Source: Limisphaera sp026417315
GTDB taxonomy: Bacteria; Verrucomicrobiota; Verrucomicrobiia; Limisphaerales; Limisphaeraceae
Direction of reading: 5' to 3'
DNA length: 64,000 nt
Assembly (NCBI RefSeq): GCF_049537125.1
Contig: NZ_JBMVQY010000001.1
Coordinates: forward strand, 2,046,001-2,110,000
Below, piece by piece: positions 48,001 to 56,224 of the stretch. Both the position numbers and the translations under genes were made by a program. The notes beneath the pieces were generated by a model. It had not been told where the DNA came from and made no database searches. It saw nothing but the letters and a program-made list of their open reading frames with translations. The stretch's first letter is position 1, and every line of letters begins with the position of its first letter.

Positions 48001-48621
48001 ATGGCCGACAACTACACGCGTCGGGTGAGCGGGTTCTTCATCCCGCCGCAGACCGGCGACTATGTGTTCTTCATCAGTTCGGATGACGAGAGCCGGCTGT
48101 TCATCAGCACCAACAGCGATCAGCCGGCGGCCAAGGTGTGGGTAGCGCATCAGCCCAGTTGGAACGACGCTCGAATGTGGGTGTCTGGCGATAATGCCAC
48201 TCAGCGTCGTTCGGACCAGTTCACGCCGGACGGTGGGGCCAATTATCCGTATGCCCAAGGCATCCGCTTGGAAGCCGGTCGGCGTTATTACATCGAGGCG
48301 ATCCAGCGAGAAGGCGGCGGTGGGGACAACCTGGCCGTCACCTTCAAGCTGATGAATGAGAATGATCCGCTGGATGGGGATGCGCCGCGCCTGACCGGGA
48401 ATGTGATCGGGTACATGGCCGAGCCTGCGCCGGTGGAGCCGCCGGTGCTGACGGTGGGGCGGCAGGGCAACAACGTGGTGATCTCGTGGAGTCCGGCCGG
48501 TGGGCGGCTGGAGAGCAGTCGGGTGCTCGGGCCGGAAGCGGTTTGGACGACGGAAACGACGGCCAATCCGGCGGTGATTCCGATCACGGACACGAACAAG
48601 TACTTCCGGGTGGTGCGGTAG
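45073..48621 (+). CDS. Large exported protein with three PA14-like domains, Ig-like repeats and shared C-terminal domain
   Basis: 1182 residues from the ATG at 45073, which gives a signal peptide (LVLCATLGIGTTLWA); AGGA lies upstream. The N-terminal 250 residues resemble a ThuA/glutamine-amidotransferase-like fold (YDLVIISRSVNSGFFE). Three PA14-like lectin domains follow, each with ISGLFVPPVTGNYVFFIAAD- and GGGGDNLGVYF-like motifs, separated by Ig-like domains such as ITRQPQSVTQWEGLDVTFSV. The protein ends with a short domain finishing in NKYFRVVR. It is probably a carbohydrate-binding surface protein. A terminator follows. Confidence 0.82.
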   Translation: MRILRNLVLCATLGIGTTLWAANIAWVSFHPADNSPSSGASGLGFTNAPDAPYTQLLRANGHTVTRVVVFDNATPETVGFLNQYDLVIISRSVNSGFFETATENAAWHGLRAPVMILGGYVLRNNRLGFTTGTTIPDTATYDLRLRVNDPSHPIFSGIQLDANNVTVQPYATIMEWNGVVQRGISVNTDPVAGGGRVLAVVGSEGDPAYNGMIIGEWDKGAVMAGAGNATLGGPRMVFLTGSREAAGQSSEIAGMYDLIGIGPQLFLNAVSYMAAKAPPPPPDLAVVSSTVGDVTGSEGSLLTFSFVVTNRTLANALLGPGNYQWYINDQPVTNATGSQYSFIPSVVQSGLRIYCRAAVGETALLSATGTVTVVTGSESTGYLKWEYYPGRTLTDLRSGNHGRPAQIRALTAFDGPQNFADNYASRISGLFVPPVTGNYVFFIAADDDADLYLGTNASPASKRLIAQQEGWSGRNNWITHGGGGSAIAWSQKRSDMWSPDGGMNQPYNAGIPLVAGQKYWIEAVHREGGGGDNLGVYFILKGSSDPVDGEPSNLTNGVIRMLTWTPRTLTITRQPQSVTQWEGLDVTFSVEVSTDAELTPAYQWQRNGVDLPGRTGPTLNLVASMADNGARYRCVVSIPGTGLTVTSDEATLTVQQSVFIPGIVRREMWGPGNSSVTRVMVENNQAGPPDLRDFLTTIDLDSLGDNYVQRLSTWFVPPTTGRYVFYLSSDDDSDLFLSTDENEANKRLIAQQPSWNGTRAWQSGNNVSQRNSDTFVAPDGSMPGQGGIPLTAGQRYYLEVVQHEGTGGDNVAVYYTLYGEPAPTDGTPSNLRGNVIGLKLPAPTSLSITQQPQNTTVRAWHPAVFTIGVATDAIYPPTYQWRRNGQPIANATSTVYSFVTSTNDNGATFDCVVTLSQYGSVTSQVAAVSVLTDTVFVPGQLKVEHFPGAGFDAVLYGNVGLAPVITNWTIFESPTNMADNYTRRVSGFFIPPQTGDYVFFISSDDESRLFISTNSDQPAAKVWVAHQPSWNDARMWVSGDNATQRRSDQFTPDGGANYPYAQGIRLEAGRRYYIEAIQREGGGGDNLAVTFKLMNENDPLDGDAPRLTGNVIGYMAEPAPVEPPVLTVGRQGNNVVISWSPAGGRLESSRVLGPEAVWTTETTANPAVIPITDTNKYFRVVR

Positions 48622-48670
48622 GCGCGGCGGGTAAGCCGGTCTCCCAAGCCAGCCGGTAACAGGTTACGCG

Positions 48671-48711
48671 GGGTCGGGTCGGCGAGAAGCGGACCCGGCC
48701 CCGGTCGTTTT
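48671..48711 (+). terminator. Rho-independent terminator after the PA14 protein
   Basis: A 10-bp stem with one wobble (arms 48671-48680 and 48692-48701) is followed by CGTTTT. It lies 50 bp after the stop. Confidence 0.7.
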
Positions 48712-50323
48712 CCGCGGGCATTGCTGACCGCCGAATGAGGCAGTGGCGGGGATTTCTCCAGCCTCCGGTGCGTGAGCCGCATTCGATGTCGCGTTTTGCA
48801 AGCACGCTCTGAAATCTCTGGTCGCGCTGCGCAGTGGCACGGTTCGGGGGGCTCGAAGGGGTCGGGTCCTGTTTGCGGCAAATACGTCGGAGGCGCGGCT
48901 GGTCGACTCGAGCGAGTCAAGTTTTGCCATCTCCAGGGAAGGCTACATGCGGGATTTCCGTGCCGTGCAGCGGTGATGGATCAAGGCCCTCGCAGGGATG
49001 GGACCGGGCCGGCCCGGAACCAGGCCTCCGTGTACACCGGCAAAAAATGTTGCAAGATGGCCAATCACCGCGAAGCAGTCTCGAGCAAGCCGTCGCAAAC
49101 TGCTGGCGCAACGTGGTTCTGGCATCCGAGTGCAAGGGTGCCGCCGCTGGGGAGTTGCGAGTGTCCGGGAAGATCGCCGGCAGCCATCTGCGGGGTTTGA
49201 GAGAGGGGTTCAGCTGCGGCGATGGTGCATGGGGTTGCATGGGGCCCGGCGCTCGAGGGTAGCGGCCGGTAGGGGTTCAGCGGGTGCCAGAACCACTCTT
49301 TTTCTCTGCAGAGCTCGAAGGTCCCGGTTCCTCATGTCCGAAGCCCCGGGCGCTCCGCGCAAGCGCGCGGGCAGAACCCGGCCTTACAGCCTGCGGGACG
49401 CTTCGGGTGGTTTCGGATCACAAGATGGACAACCTCCTTTCTTGCCGACTGCGAGCCGAAAGGGGCTGCGATGTCGGAAAAGGGTCGGGGCGATTCAGGG
49501 GACGGCAAAGGGGGATACGTGGTGGGGACGGCGCGTCCGAAGACCGCATTCCACCAGCGCGAGCAAGCCGCGCCGGACAGCCCGCGGATCATGGAGGAGA
49601 AAAAGGCGACTACGGGGCAAAAGTCCGGCCGGACGGATGCAACCTCCTCAGAGGGATCCGTCGTTTTCCGCGTGCGCCGGGCCGTTTGCCTCTGAAGGCC
49701 CGGTTTTGCCACCCCTGCCATATGGGTGGCACGACCCTCTTCTCGTGGTTGGATCGTTTTGTCTCCGAGGCGTCCTGTTCGCGACCTCCGCAGGCTGGTC
49801 TCCGTCGGTGGTGTGAAAAGCGGGTCGAACCGAACGAGCGGACGGTCCACTCGGGGATCCGTGGCCTCCGAGAGCCCCTCCTGCCAGGCTTGACAACTCC
49901 TCCACGAGCCGCGTCTGAAGCTGGTGTGTGGCCAACCCTGTGCCCCCGATCACGTCCGGACCAGTGCCTCCGGCGGGTGAGATCCCTGACGGACGGGGAA
50001 TCCATGTCAGGAACCCAGGTTGGCCTGACGGGCTTTACCAAGAGCCGCGGTCGAGGCCGTTCTATTGTCCTCGGGTTCCGGCCCAGGCACCCCTCAACGG
50101 GTGCAAGGACGGGACTTGCGAAGCGAGAACTGTGCCTCATGCTCCGCGAAGTGAGCGACAGGAGATTGTGTCGGCAAAGCCTCAGCCGCCGAGTCTCTTC
50201 AGCTCCGCGTAAGTGGGGTCTGAGGTTGGCCCCTCGCTGCGCGCGGTGGGTCGAGCCCCGGCAGCCTGCGACATGCCAAGCTCGGGACTTTCGCTTCTTT
50301 CCGGTTGCGACCAGAATGCACCC
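48712..50323. other. Gene desert of about 1.6 kb
   Basis: Open frames of up to 365 codons cross this region on the plus strand, but they are Arg/Pro/Gly-rich and lack domains. A hairpin (GCCACCC with GGGTGGC) lies near 49709-49731. I see no supported gene. Confidence 0.5.
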
Positions 50324-51823
50324 ATGCCTTTGCCAGTGCGCGTCTGCGGGTCCGGCGGGATTGCTCTGGGAATCGTCGTGACATGGGTTTGTGGCGTGGA
50401 TTGGAGCCTCGGCGCAGCAACCTCCGCGGGCCCGGAAGCCCCGACTGCCGGTCCTGCGCCCACAACTTGGACCACCGAGCAGGATCACAGGCACATGCTG
50501 GAGCAGCTCGGAATCCGACGGTTGCGTCCCGGACCGAGTGCCCGTGTCGGCCTGCCCAACTCCGCCAACTACGATCCCGCCAGGGCCAATCCGTTCCCGG
50601 AGCTCCCTGATCCCCTGCGGTTGAACGACGGGCGCAGGGTGACCTCGGCCGAAATGTGGTGGCAACTGCGCCGACCGGAAATCGTCGAGGCATTCGAGCG
50701 CGAAATTTACGGTCGGGTGCCGAAGGATGTGCCTCCGGTTCGGTGGCAGATCACCACCCAGGCCACGGATCGCCTCGTGGGGAACGTTCCGGTGCTGGCC
50801 CGGCGGCTGGTGGGGACCGTGGACAACAGCGCCTGTCCCGACATCGAAGTCAATATCCAGCTCACCGTGGTGACGCCGCTGCACGCCGCCGAGCCTGTTC
50901 CCGTACTCATCATGTTCGGGGCGTTCGGATGGGACGGGTTTCCACGGCGACCCGAGGAAACTGGGCCAGCCTCCAGCCGGCTCGCGCCCGCCGGGCCCCG
51001 GGCCACGGATCCGCCCTCCACTGAACAATTGATTGCCGCCGGGTGGGGCTACGCGGTTCTCAATCCCACCAGCATTCAACCTGATCACGGCGCAGGCTTG
51101 ACCCGTGGCATCATCGGTTTGGTCAATCGCGGTCGCCCGCGCAAACCGGACGACTGGGGGGCCTTGCGCGCATGGGCCTGGGGCGCCGCTCGGGCGCTGG
51201 ACTACCTGGAGACGGATCCGACCGTGGACTGGCGCAAGGTGGGCATCGAAGGGGTCTCGCGCTACGGCAAGGCCGCGCTGGTGGCGCTGGCGTTCGAGCC
51301 GCGGTTTGCCATGGGACTGATCGGTTCTTCCGGGGCCGGGGGCGCCAAGCTGCTGCGGCGCAATTTCGGGGAAACCATCGAAAACCTTGCCTCGTCGGCG
51401 GAGTATCACTGGTTCGCGGGCAACTTTTTGAAGTACGCGGCAGCCGAGGCGGACTTCGGATTCCGCAACGCAGGGGATCTGCCCGTGGATGCCCATCAAC
51501 TCATTGCGCTGTGTGCCCCGCGTCTGGTGTTTCTCAGTTACGGCATTCCGGAAAAAGGCGACGCCTTGTGGCTGGATCAGCAGGGCAGTTTCATGGCCGC
51601 GGTGGCGGCCGGCCCGGTGTTTCGGCTTTTGGGGGTCCCGGACCTGGGTGTCACCGACGACTACCGCACCGCGCAAATGCCACCGGTGAATCACGGTTTG
51701 CTGGACGGGCACCTGGCCTGGCGCCAACACGATGGCGGGCATGAAACCCGCTCGAACATGAAGCACTTCATCGCCTGGGCCAATCGATGGCTTTCCCAAC
51801 GGGGCGGACCTGCGGTTCGGTGA
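50324..51823 (+). CDS. CE15-like (glucuronoyl esterase-family) exported esterase
   Basis: 499 residues from the ATG at 50324, chosen because it gives a plausible signal peptide; upstream ATGs at 50213 and 50273 exist without good ribosome sites. The alpha/beta-hydrolase nucleophile elbow is GVSRYGKAALVALAFEPRF, the bacterial counterpart of the CE15 GCSRxGK motif. SSGAGGAKLLRRNFGE and SAEYHWFAGNFLKY follow, and the catalytic His is likely in QHDGGHETRSN near the end. CE15 enzymes cleave methyl-glucuronoyl esters linking xylan to lignin. Substrate not verified. Confidence 0.82.
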   Translation: MPLPVRVCGSGGIALGIVVTWVCGVDWSLGAATSAGPEAPTAGPAPTTWTTEQDHRHMLEQLGIRRLRPGPSARVGLPNSANYDPARANPFPELPDPLRLNDGRRVTSAEMWWQLRRPEIVEAFEREIYGRVPKDVPPVRWQITTQATDRLVGNVPVLARRLVGTVDNSACPDIEVNIQLTVVTPLHAAEPVPVLIMFGAFGWDGFPRRPEETGPASSRLAPAGPRATDPPSTEQLIAAGWGYAVLNPTSIQPDHGAGLTRGIIGLVNRGRPRKPDDWGALRAWAWGAARALDYLETDPTVDWRKVGIEGVSRYGKAALVALAFEPRFAMGLIGSSGAGGAKLLRRNFGETIENLASSAEYHWFAGNFLKYAAAEADFGFRNAGDLPVDAHQLIALCAPRLVFLSYGIPEKGDALWLDQQGSFMAAVAAGPVFRLLGVPDLGVTDDYRTAQMPPVNHGLLDGHLAWRQHDGGHETRSNMKHFIAWANRWLSQRGGPAVR

Positions 51824-52192
51824 TCCCGTCTTTCCTTTCGGGATGGCGTTCCCCATCGTGCTCCGTGCCGGCTAGGCGCGCGCCGCGATGCCAACGTGGT
51901 GCCCCCGGGCCACTGCGGCTGTCCGAACTGCGGACGGCAGAATCAGGCGGCCGAGGGCGATCCTGAAGACAGCTACGGACACAGGTCCGGGCCCGCGGGT
52001 CATCCACGGGCTGGACGTGCGGCGGGGCGGCCCGGTGCAGGGGCGCGCCGCAGATGTTCCGGCAGGCCCGCCTGCACGTCGGATGTTCGTCGACTTGTCG
52101 GTCGGCGGTCCGGCGGGTGCATCCGTGTTCCAGTCGGCAATGCCTCGGGCAGTACTCGGAGCGCTGCAGCCTTCCGAGCCCGCCGCGTGTCA
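51824..52192. other. Convergent intergenic region
   Basis: About 370 bp between the CE15-like gene and convergent ubiD. A weak GATCCCG/CGGGATG hairpin just after the esterase stop lacks a T-run. Confidence 0.35.
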
Positions 52193-53779
52193 TCATTCAT
52201 CGACGGATCGCCCCTGGGCCGAAGAGGAAGCGTTGGACCGGGTGAGATCCCGGAGCAGCGCATCCATCTTGCGTTGGACCGATTCATCCATCCGGATCAG
52301 GGGCGGCCAGGGCCGCTTGAACCCTTCCCCGGGCAGTTTGCGGGTGGCGTCGATCCCCAGCTTGGTGCCAATGCCCAGCTCGCTGGTGGCGTGATCGAGG
52401 ACATCGGCCGGGCCCCGGGTAAAGATGCAATCCCGGTGCGGGTCGGTATTGGCGCAGAGGCGGAACAGCACCTCCCGGGTGTCGTGTACGTTCACGTCGT
52501 CGTCCACAACCACGATGTACTTGGTGAACATCATTTGGCCCATGCCCCAGAGCCCGTGCATGATTTTGTACGCCTGCATCGGGTAGGTTTTTTTGATGCT
52601 GACAAACACGAGGTTGTGGAACACGCCCTCGGCGGGTAGGGCAATGTCCACGATCTCCGGGAAATTCATTTTGAGCACGGGCAGGAACAGTTTCACGGAG
52701 GCGCTGCCCATGTAAAAGTCCTCCATGGGCGGGATGCCCACGATGGTGGCGGGATAGACAGCGTCCTTGCGGTGCGTGATGGCGGTAATGTGAAACACGG
52801 GGTACGGCTCGGGCAGCGAGTAGAATCCCGTGTGATCGCCAAATGGACCCTCCTCGCGAAGCGGCTCCCGTGGGTCCACGTAGCCTTCCAGGACCAGATC
52901 TGCGTTGGCCGGCACTTCGAGATCGCAGGTTAGGCACGGGACCAGTTCCACCGATTTTTTGCGCAAATACCCTGCCAGGAGGAACTCGTCCAGGCCGTCC
53001 GGCAGGGGCGCAGTGGCGGCGAAGGTGTAGACCGGGTCGCCGCCCAAAAAAACCGCCACGGGCATGCGCCGACCCTGTTCGTAGTAGCGCCGTCCGTGCC
53101 GGGCCGCGACTTTTTGCAACTGCCAGTGCATGCCGGTGGTGCGGTCGTCGTAAACCTGCATGCGATACATCCCGACATTGCGTTCCCCGGTGTCCGGATC
53201 CCGCGTAACCACGCAGGGCAGCGTGATGAACCGGCCGGCGTCCAAGGGCCAGCATTTGAGAATCGGCAGGTCCAGCAAAGTCGGGACGGGTGCGGTTCGG
53301 GCTGCTTCGGGATCCGCAAGAATGTCCGGGGCTTTGGGCCAGGGTTCGCTTCGCGGCGGCGGCGGTTCGAACTTGTGGACCACTTCCTGGCAGGGGCCGT
53401 CTTTGACTCGACGGGGCTTGGCGTGACGCAGGTCCAGCGCCTGCCCGAGCAGGCGAATCGCCTCGCGGAAGGACAAGGGGGGCTTGGCCTTCAGAAGGGC
53501 ACCCAATTCGGCGGCCACCGCGTCCACACTTTCCGCGCCCAGGGCCAGGGCCATGCGTTTCCATGAGCCCAGCGTGTTGATGGCCACGGGAAAGGAAGAA
53601 ACCTGCCCTTGGACGGTGGGCTGTTCGATGAGCAGCGCCCTGCCTCCTTCGGGGGCTTTCATTTGGCGATCGGCCAGCGCCGTGATTTCCAGCTCCGTCG
53701 CCACCGGCTGGCGAATTCGAATCAACTCTCCTTCGGCTTCCAGGCGGGCAAGAAACTCTCGGAATGAATCATACGCCAT
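52193..53779 (-). CDS. ubiD: UbiD-family prenylated-FMN decarboxylase
   Basis: 528 residues. Family motifs include ITLPCVVTRDPDTGERNVG, then MYRMQVYD, REEGPFGDHTGFYS (catalytic Glu and Arg region) and FVSIKKTYPMQAYKIMH. VVVDDDVNVHDTREVLF is near the metal/prFMN site. UbiD enzymes decarboxylate aromatic or unsaturated acids, including the quinone precursor 4-hydroxy-3-polyprenylbenzoate. The partner prenyltransferase UbiX is not in this window. A menaquinone/ubiquinone role or an aromatic-acid role are both possible. Confidence 0.92.
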   Translation of the reverse strand: MAYDSFREFLARLEAEGELIRIRQPVATELEITALADRQMKAPEGGRALLIEQPTVQGQVSSFPVAINTLGSWKRMALALGAESVDAVAAELGALLKAKPPLSFREAIRLLGQALDLRHAKPRRVKDGPCQEVVHKFEPPPPRSEPWPKAPDILADPEAARTAPVPTLLDLPILKCWPLDAGRFITLPCVVTRDPDTGERNVGMYRMQVYDDRTTGMHWQLQKVAARHGRRYYEQGRRMPVAVFLGGDPVYTFAATAPLPDGLDEFLLAGYLRKKSVELVPCLTCDLEVPANADLVLEGYVDPREPLREEGPFGDHTGFYSLPEPYPVFHITAITHRKDAVYPATIVGIPPMEDFYMGSASVKLFLPVLKMNFPEIVDIALPAEGVFHNLVFVSIKKTYPMQAYKIMHGLWGMGQMMFTKYIVVVDDDVNVHDTREVLFRLCANTDPHRDCIFTRGPADVLDHATSELGIGTKLGIDATRKLPGEGFKRPWPPLIRMDESVQRKMDALLRDLTRSNASSSAQGRSVDE

Positions 53780-54255
53780 GGCGCCAACCTAGGGGGCAAG
53801 GGTCGACCACACAAGCGCCCGTGGCGGAGTCGGGTGCGAAGGTTGCGTCGGGTTTCCCGCCTGCGGCTATTGTGCTCGGTCCGAGATGGCCCAGGGAGTC
53901 GGCGCCGGGTTTGAATGTCGAATCGCGCCACCGATTCCCTCGTTTGCAAAAACTTTTGCCGCAGCACCTCCATGGTGTCGCGGGACCCGGTCGAGCAGCG
54001 CACAGCAGGAACGCGGAGACGATCCCGAGGTTGAGCGGCGCCCTTCCCGTTTTCCACCGGACCACCCGTTCGAGGGCCTTGCGGATCCCTGAAGATTCGC
54101 GGTGGATCGCCGTTTTACACCGGGCCGGAGCCTCGAAGGCCGGTGGCGGTCTCATGCCCGGGTGCGACACCCTGGGGCGCGAGCGGCGCATTCCCCGCGC
54201 AATCGGACGCGAGCCCGGTCGCCGGCACGCACTCCGCCGGCGGCGCCCCCTGTTT
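53780..54255. other. Intergenic region between ubiD and pyrH
   Basis: About 475 bp, no gene. A 7-bp inverted repeat (54220-54226 and 54236-54242) lies 14 bp after the pyrH stop but lacks a T-run, so it is at best a weak terminator. Confidence 0.4.
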
Positions 54256-54981
54256 TCAGGCCGTGACCAGCGTGCCGACCTTCTCTCCCAGCACCACCCT
54301 GCGGAGGTTGTGAGGTTTGAACAGGTCGAACACGATGATCGGCATCTTGTTGTCCATGCAGAGGGTGAAGGCGGTCGAGTCCATCACCTTGAGCTGCCGT
54401 TGCAGGGCCTCGAGGTAGGTGATCTGATCGAACCGGCGGGCGTCGGGATACACGAGGGGATCGCGATCGTAGATGCCGTCCACCTTGGTGGCCTTGAGGA
54501 TCACCTCGGCCCCGATTTCGTTGGCGCGCAGGGCCGCGGCGGTGTCGGTGGAAAAGTAGGGATTGCCGGTGCCGCCCCCGAAGATGACCACGCGCCCCTT
54601 CTCCAGGTGCCGCACCGCCCGGCGGCGAATAAACGGCTCGGCGATCTGGTGCATGGTGATGGCGCTTTGCACCCGGGTGGGCACGCCGAGTTGCTCCAGG
54701 GCATCTTGCAACGCCAGGGCATTGATGACCGTGGCCAACATGCCCATGTAATCGGCGGTGGCCCGTTCGATACCCTTCTGGCTGCCGGCGACGCCCCGAA
54801 AAATGTTACCGCCGCCCAATACGACCACGACCTGCACGCCCAGGTCCCGGACTTCCCGGATCTGTTCGGCCATTTCGTGGACCGCCGCCGGGTCAATGCC
54901 CTGGCCCTCGGCCCCGCCCAGGGCCTCGCCACTCAACTTCAGCAGAATGCGTCGATAGCGTGGTTTTTGGCGACGTTTCAT
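54256..54981 (-). CDS. pyrH: UMP kinase PyrH
   Basis: 241 residues from ATG at 54981, the normal length; the open frame extends upstream to 55059. It phosphorylates UMP to UDP. The motifs LLKLSGEALGG at the start, VVVLGGGNIFRG, VVIFGGGTGNPYFSTDTAAA, KVDGIYDRDP and FTLCMDNKMPIIVFDL are all present. Usually it sits in an rpsB-tsf-pyrH-frr cluster; here it stands alone. Confidence 0.95.
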   Translation of the reverse strand: MKRRQKPRYRRILLKLSGEALGGAEGQGIDPAAVHEMAEQIREVRDLGVQVVVVLGGGNIFRGVAGSQKGIERATADYMGMLATVINALALQDALEQLGVPTRVQSAITMHQIAEPFIRRRAVRHLEKGRVVIFGGGTGNPYFSTDTAAALRANEIGAEVILKATKVDGIYDRDPLVYPDARRFDQITYLEALQRQLKVMDSTAFTLCMDNKMPIIVFDLFKPHNLRRVVLGEKVGTLVTA

Positions 54982-55423
54982 GCGCTTGCCTGCCCCCGGT
55001 TGCATCGAGCCAACCCCATGGGTGCCCGCCGTTTTAGCAGGGTCCCCGTCGTGCGTCAAACGGAAGCCCCGAACGGTCTGCGCGGCGCGGGGCCCTCGCG
55101 AGGCTCATTTTCGCGTGGGCCGGGCTGGGAAGCGCCGAGGATGGCCAGGGGGCAGTGCAGGAAAACAGCGCATCTCTGTGCCGGCGAAGCAGCTGCGAAC
55201 GACGCCGCCCCCGGCCGCTTGCCGTGTCACAACCTGAGAAACCTGTGACACTCAACGAGAACGGGAACTCCGCTCGTTCGTTTTGTCTTGCCCCGCGGCG
55301 GGAGTCTCGAGCCTCCATGGATCCGCAGCTTCTTCACTGGCCGACCCCACCGCAGTGATGGGCAGCGTGCCGGTCGGGAGCAGGCACGGGGGGACCAAAA
55401 CGCTCGTGCCCGGCGTTGGACCG
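54982..55423. other. Intergenic region upstream of pyrH
   Basis: About 440 bp between the pyrH start and the end of the LolA-like gene, both on the minus strand. It should include the pyrH promoter, but none is clear. No gene seen. Confidence 0.4.
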
Positions 55424-56224
55424 TCAAGGAAAGGTGGATTTCTCCGGAGCTTGGCCGCTCGGCTGCAGAATCAGCCGCGTGCGCGAGCCGGTTCGGCGGT
55501 GAATCATCTCCAGCTCGATGACCTCCCAGCGTCCTTCGATCTTGCGAAATACCCGGGGCAGGAACTCCTTCACCACCCTCCCCTGGCGGTCCTGAGCTTC
55601 TGCATACACCAGGCCGCCCGTGTCGCGATCGAACCAGGCGCGGACGCGCTGGTAACCCGTGGCCGGCCCGGTGGGGTCCTCGCTTTCCAAGACGTCACAA
55701 AACTGGCCGCGGCGCATTTCGGAGCGGATCAGCCGCTGCTGCGGCCAGTACAAGAAATGCATGCCCAGGTCTGCCAGCCAAAAGTCCGTGCCCGCAAATG
55801 GTTCCATCAAGGCTTCGACCGGAACAGCTTGGCCGGCAGCCGGCAGGGATTCTCCCGGGCCGGCCTCGGCCAAAAAGTATCGGGGAGGACTGTCGGGGAA
55901 ACGCTCGATCCAGAGACGCAGCCGGCGTCCCTCTCGGGAGGGACCGGCTTCGTAGAGGGAGCTCCATCCCTGTGCAGTGGGGTAAAGCGCAATGAGCACG
56001 GGCAATTCGATCGGGAGACCGGCGCCCCGGGGCGGGCGCGTCACAAACGTGCCCTGGTTGGTTCGGGCTTCGGTGGGCACCATCGCCAACACGCGCTGGA
56101 CCAGGGCCCGACCGGCGGTCTCCGCGGACGAATCGGGGCCGGCCGGGGCCGGGCGGGTTCCGAGGATCAAGGCCGCTGCGGCCAGCCAGGGGAGGGCTCG
56201 GGACCGGCGTGTTGTCGGGTTCAT
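55424..56224 (-). CDS. Exported LolA-like (outer-membrane lipoprotein-sorting) protein
   Basis: 266 residues. A signal peptide (ALPWLAAAALILGTRPAPA) is followed by a beta-rich domain with FWLADLGMHFLYWPQQRLIR, then CDVLESED and ARAWFDRDTGGLVYAEA-like strands. This resembles the LolA-like family of lipoprotein-sorting proteins seen in Verrucomicrobiota. Its ATG overlaps the Lon stop (ATGA at 56221-56224), so the two genes are translationally coupled. A role in envelope maintenance is inferred. Confidence 0.75.
   Translation of the reverse strand: MNPTTRRSRALPWLAAAALILGTRPAPAGPDSSAETAGRALVQRVLAMVPTEARTNQGTFVTRPPRGAGLPIELPVLIALYPTAQGWSSLYEAGPSREGRRLRLWIERFPDSPPRYFLAEAGPGESLPAAGQAVPVEALMEPFAGTDFWLADLGMHFLYWPQQRLIRSEMRRGQFCDVLESEDPTGPATGYQRVRAWFDRDTGGLVYAEAQDRQGRVVKEFLPRVFRKIEGRWEVIELEMIHRRTGSRTRLILQPSGQAPEKSTFP

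Noticed and set aside
49284..50381. A 365-codon plus-strand open frame in the gene desert.
   Set aside because: Composition is Arg/Pro/Cys-rich, with no domain or ribosome site, and it overlaps the esterase gene.
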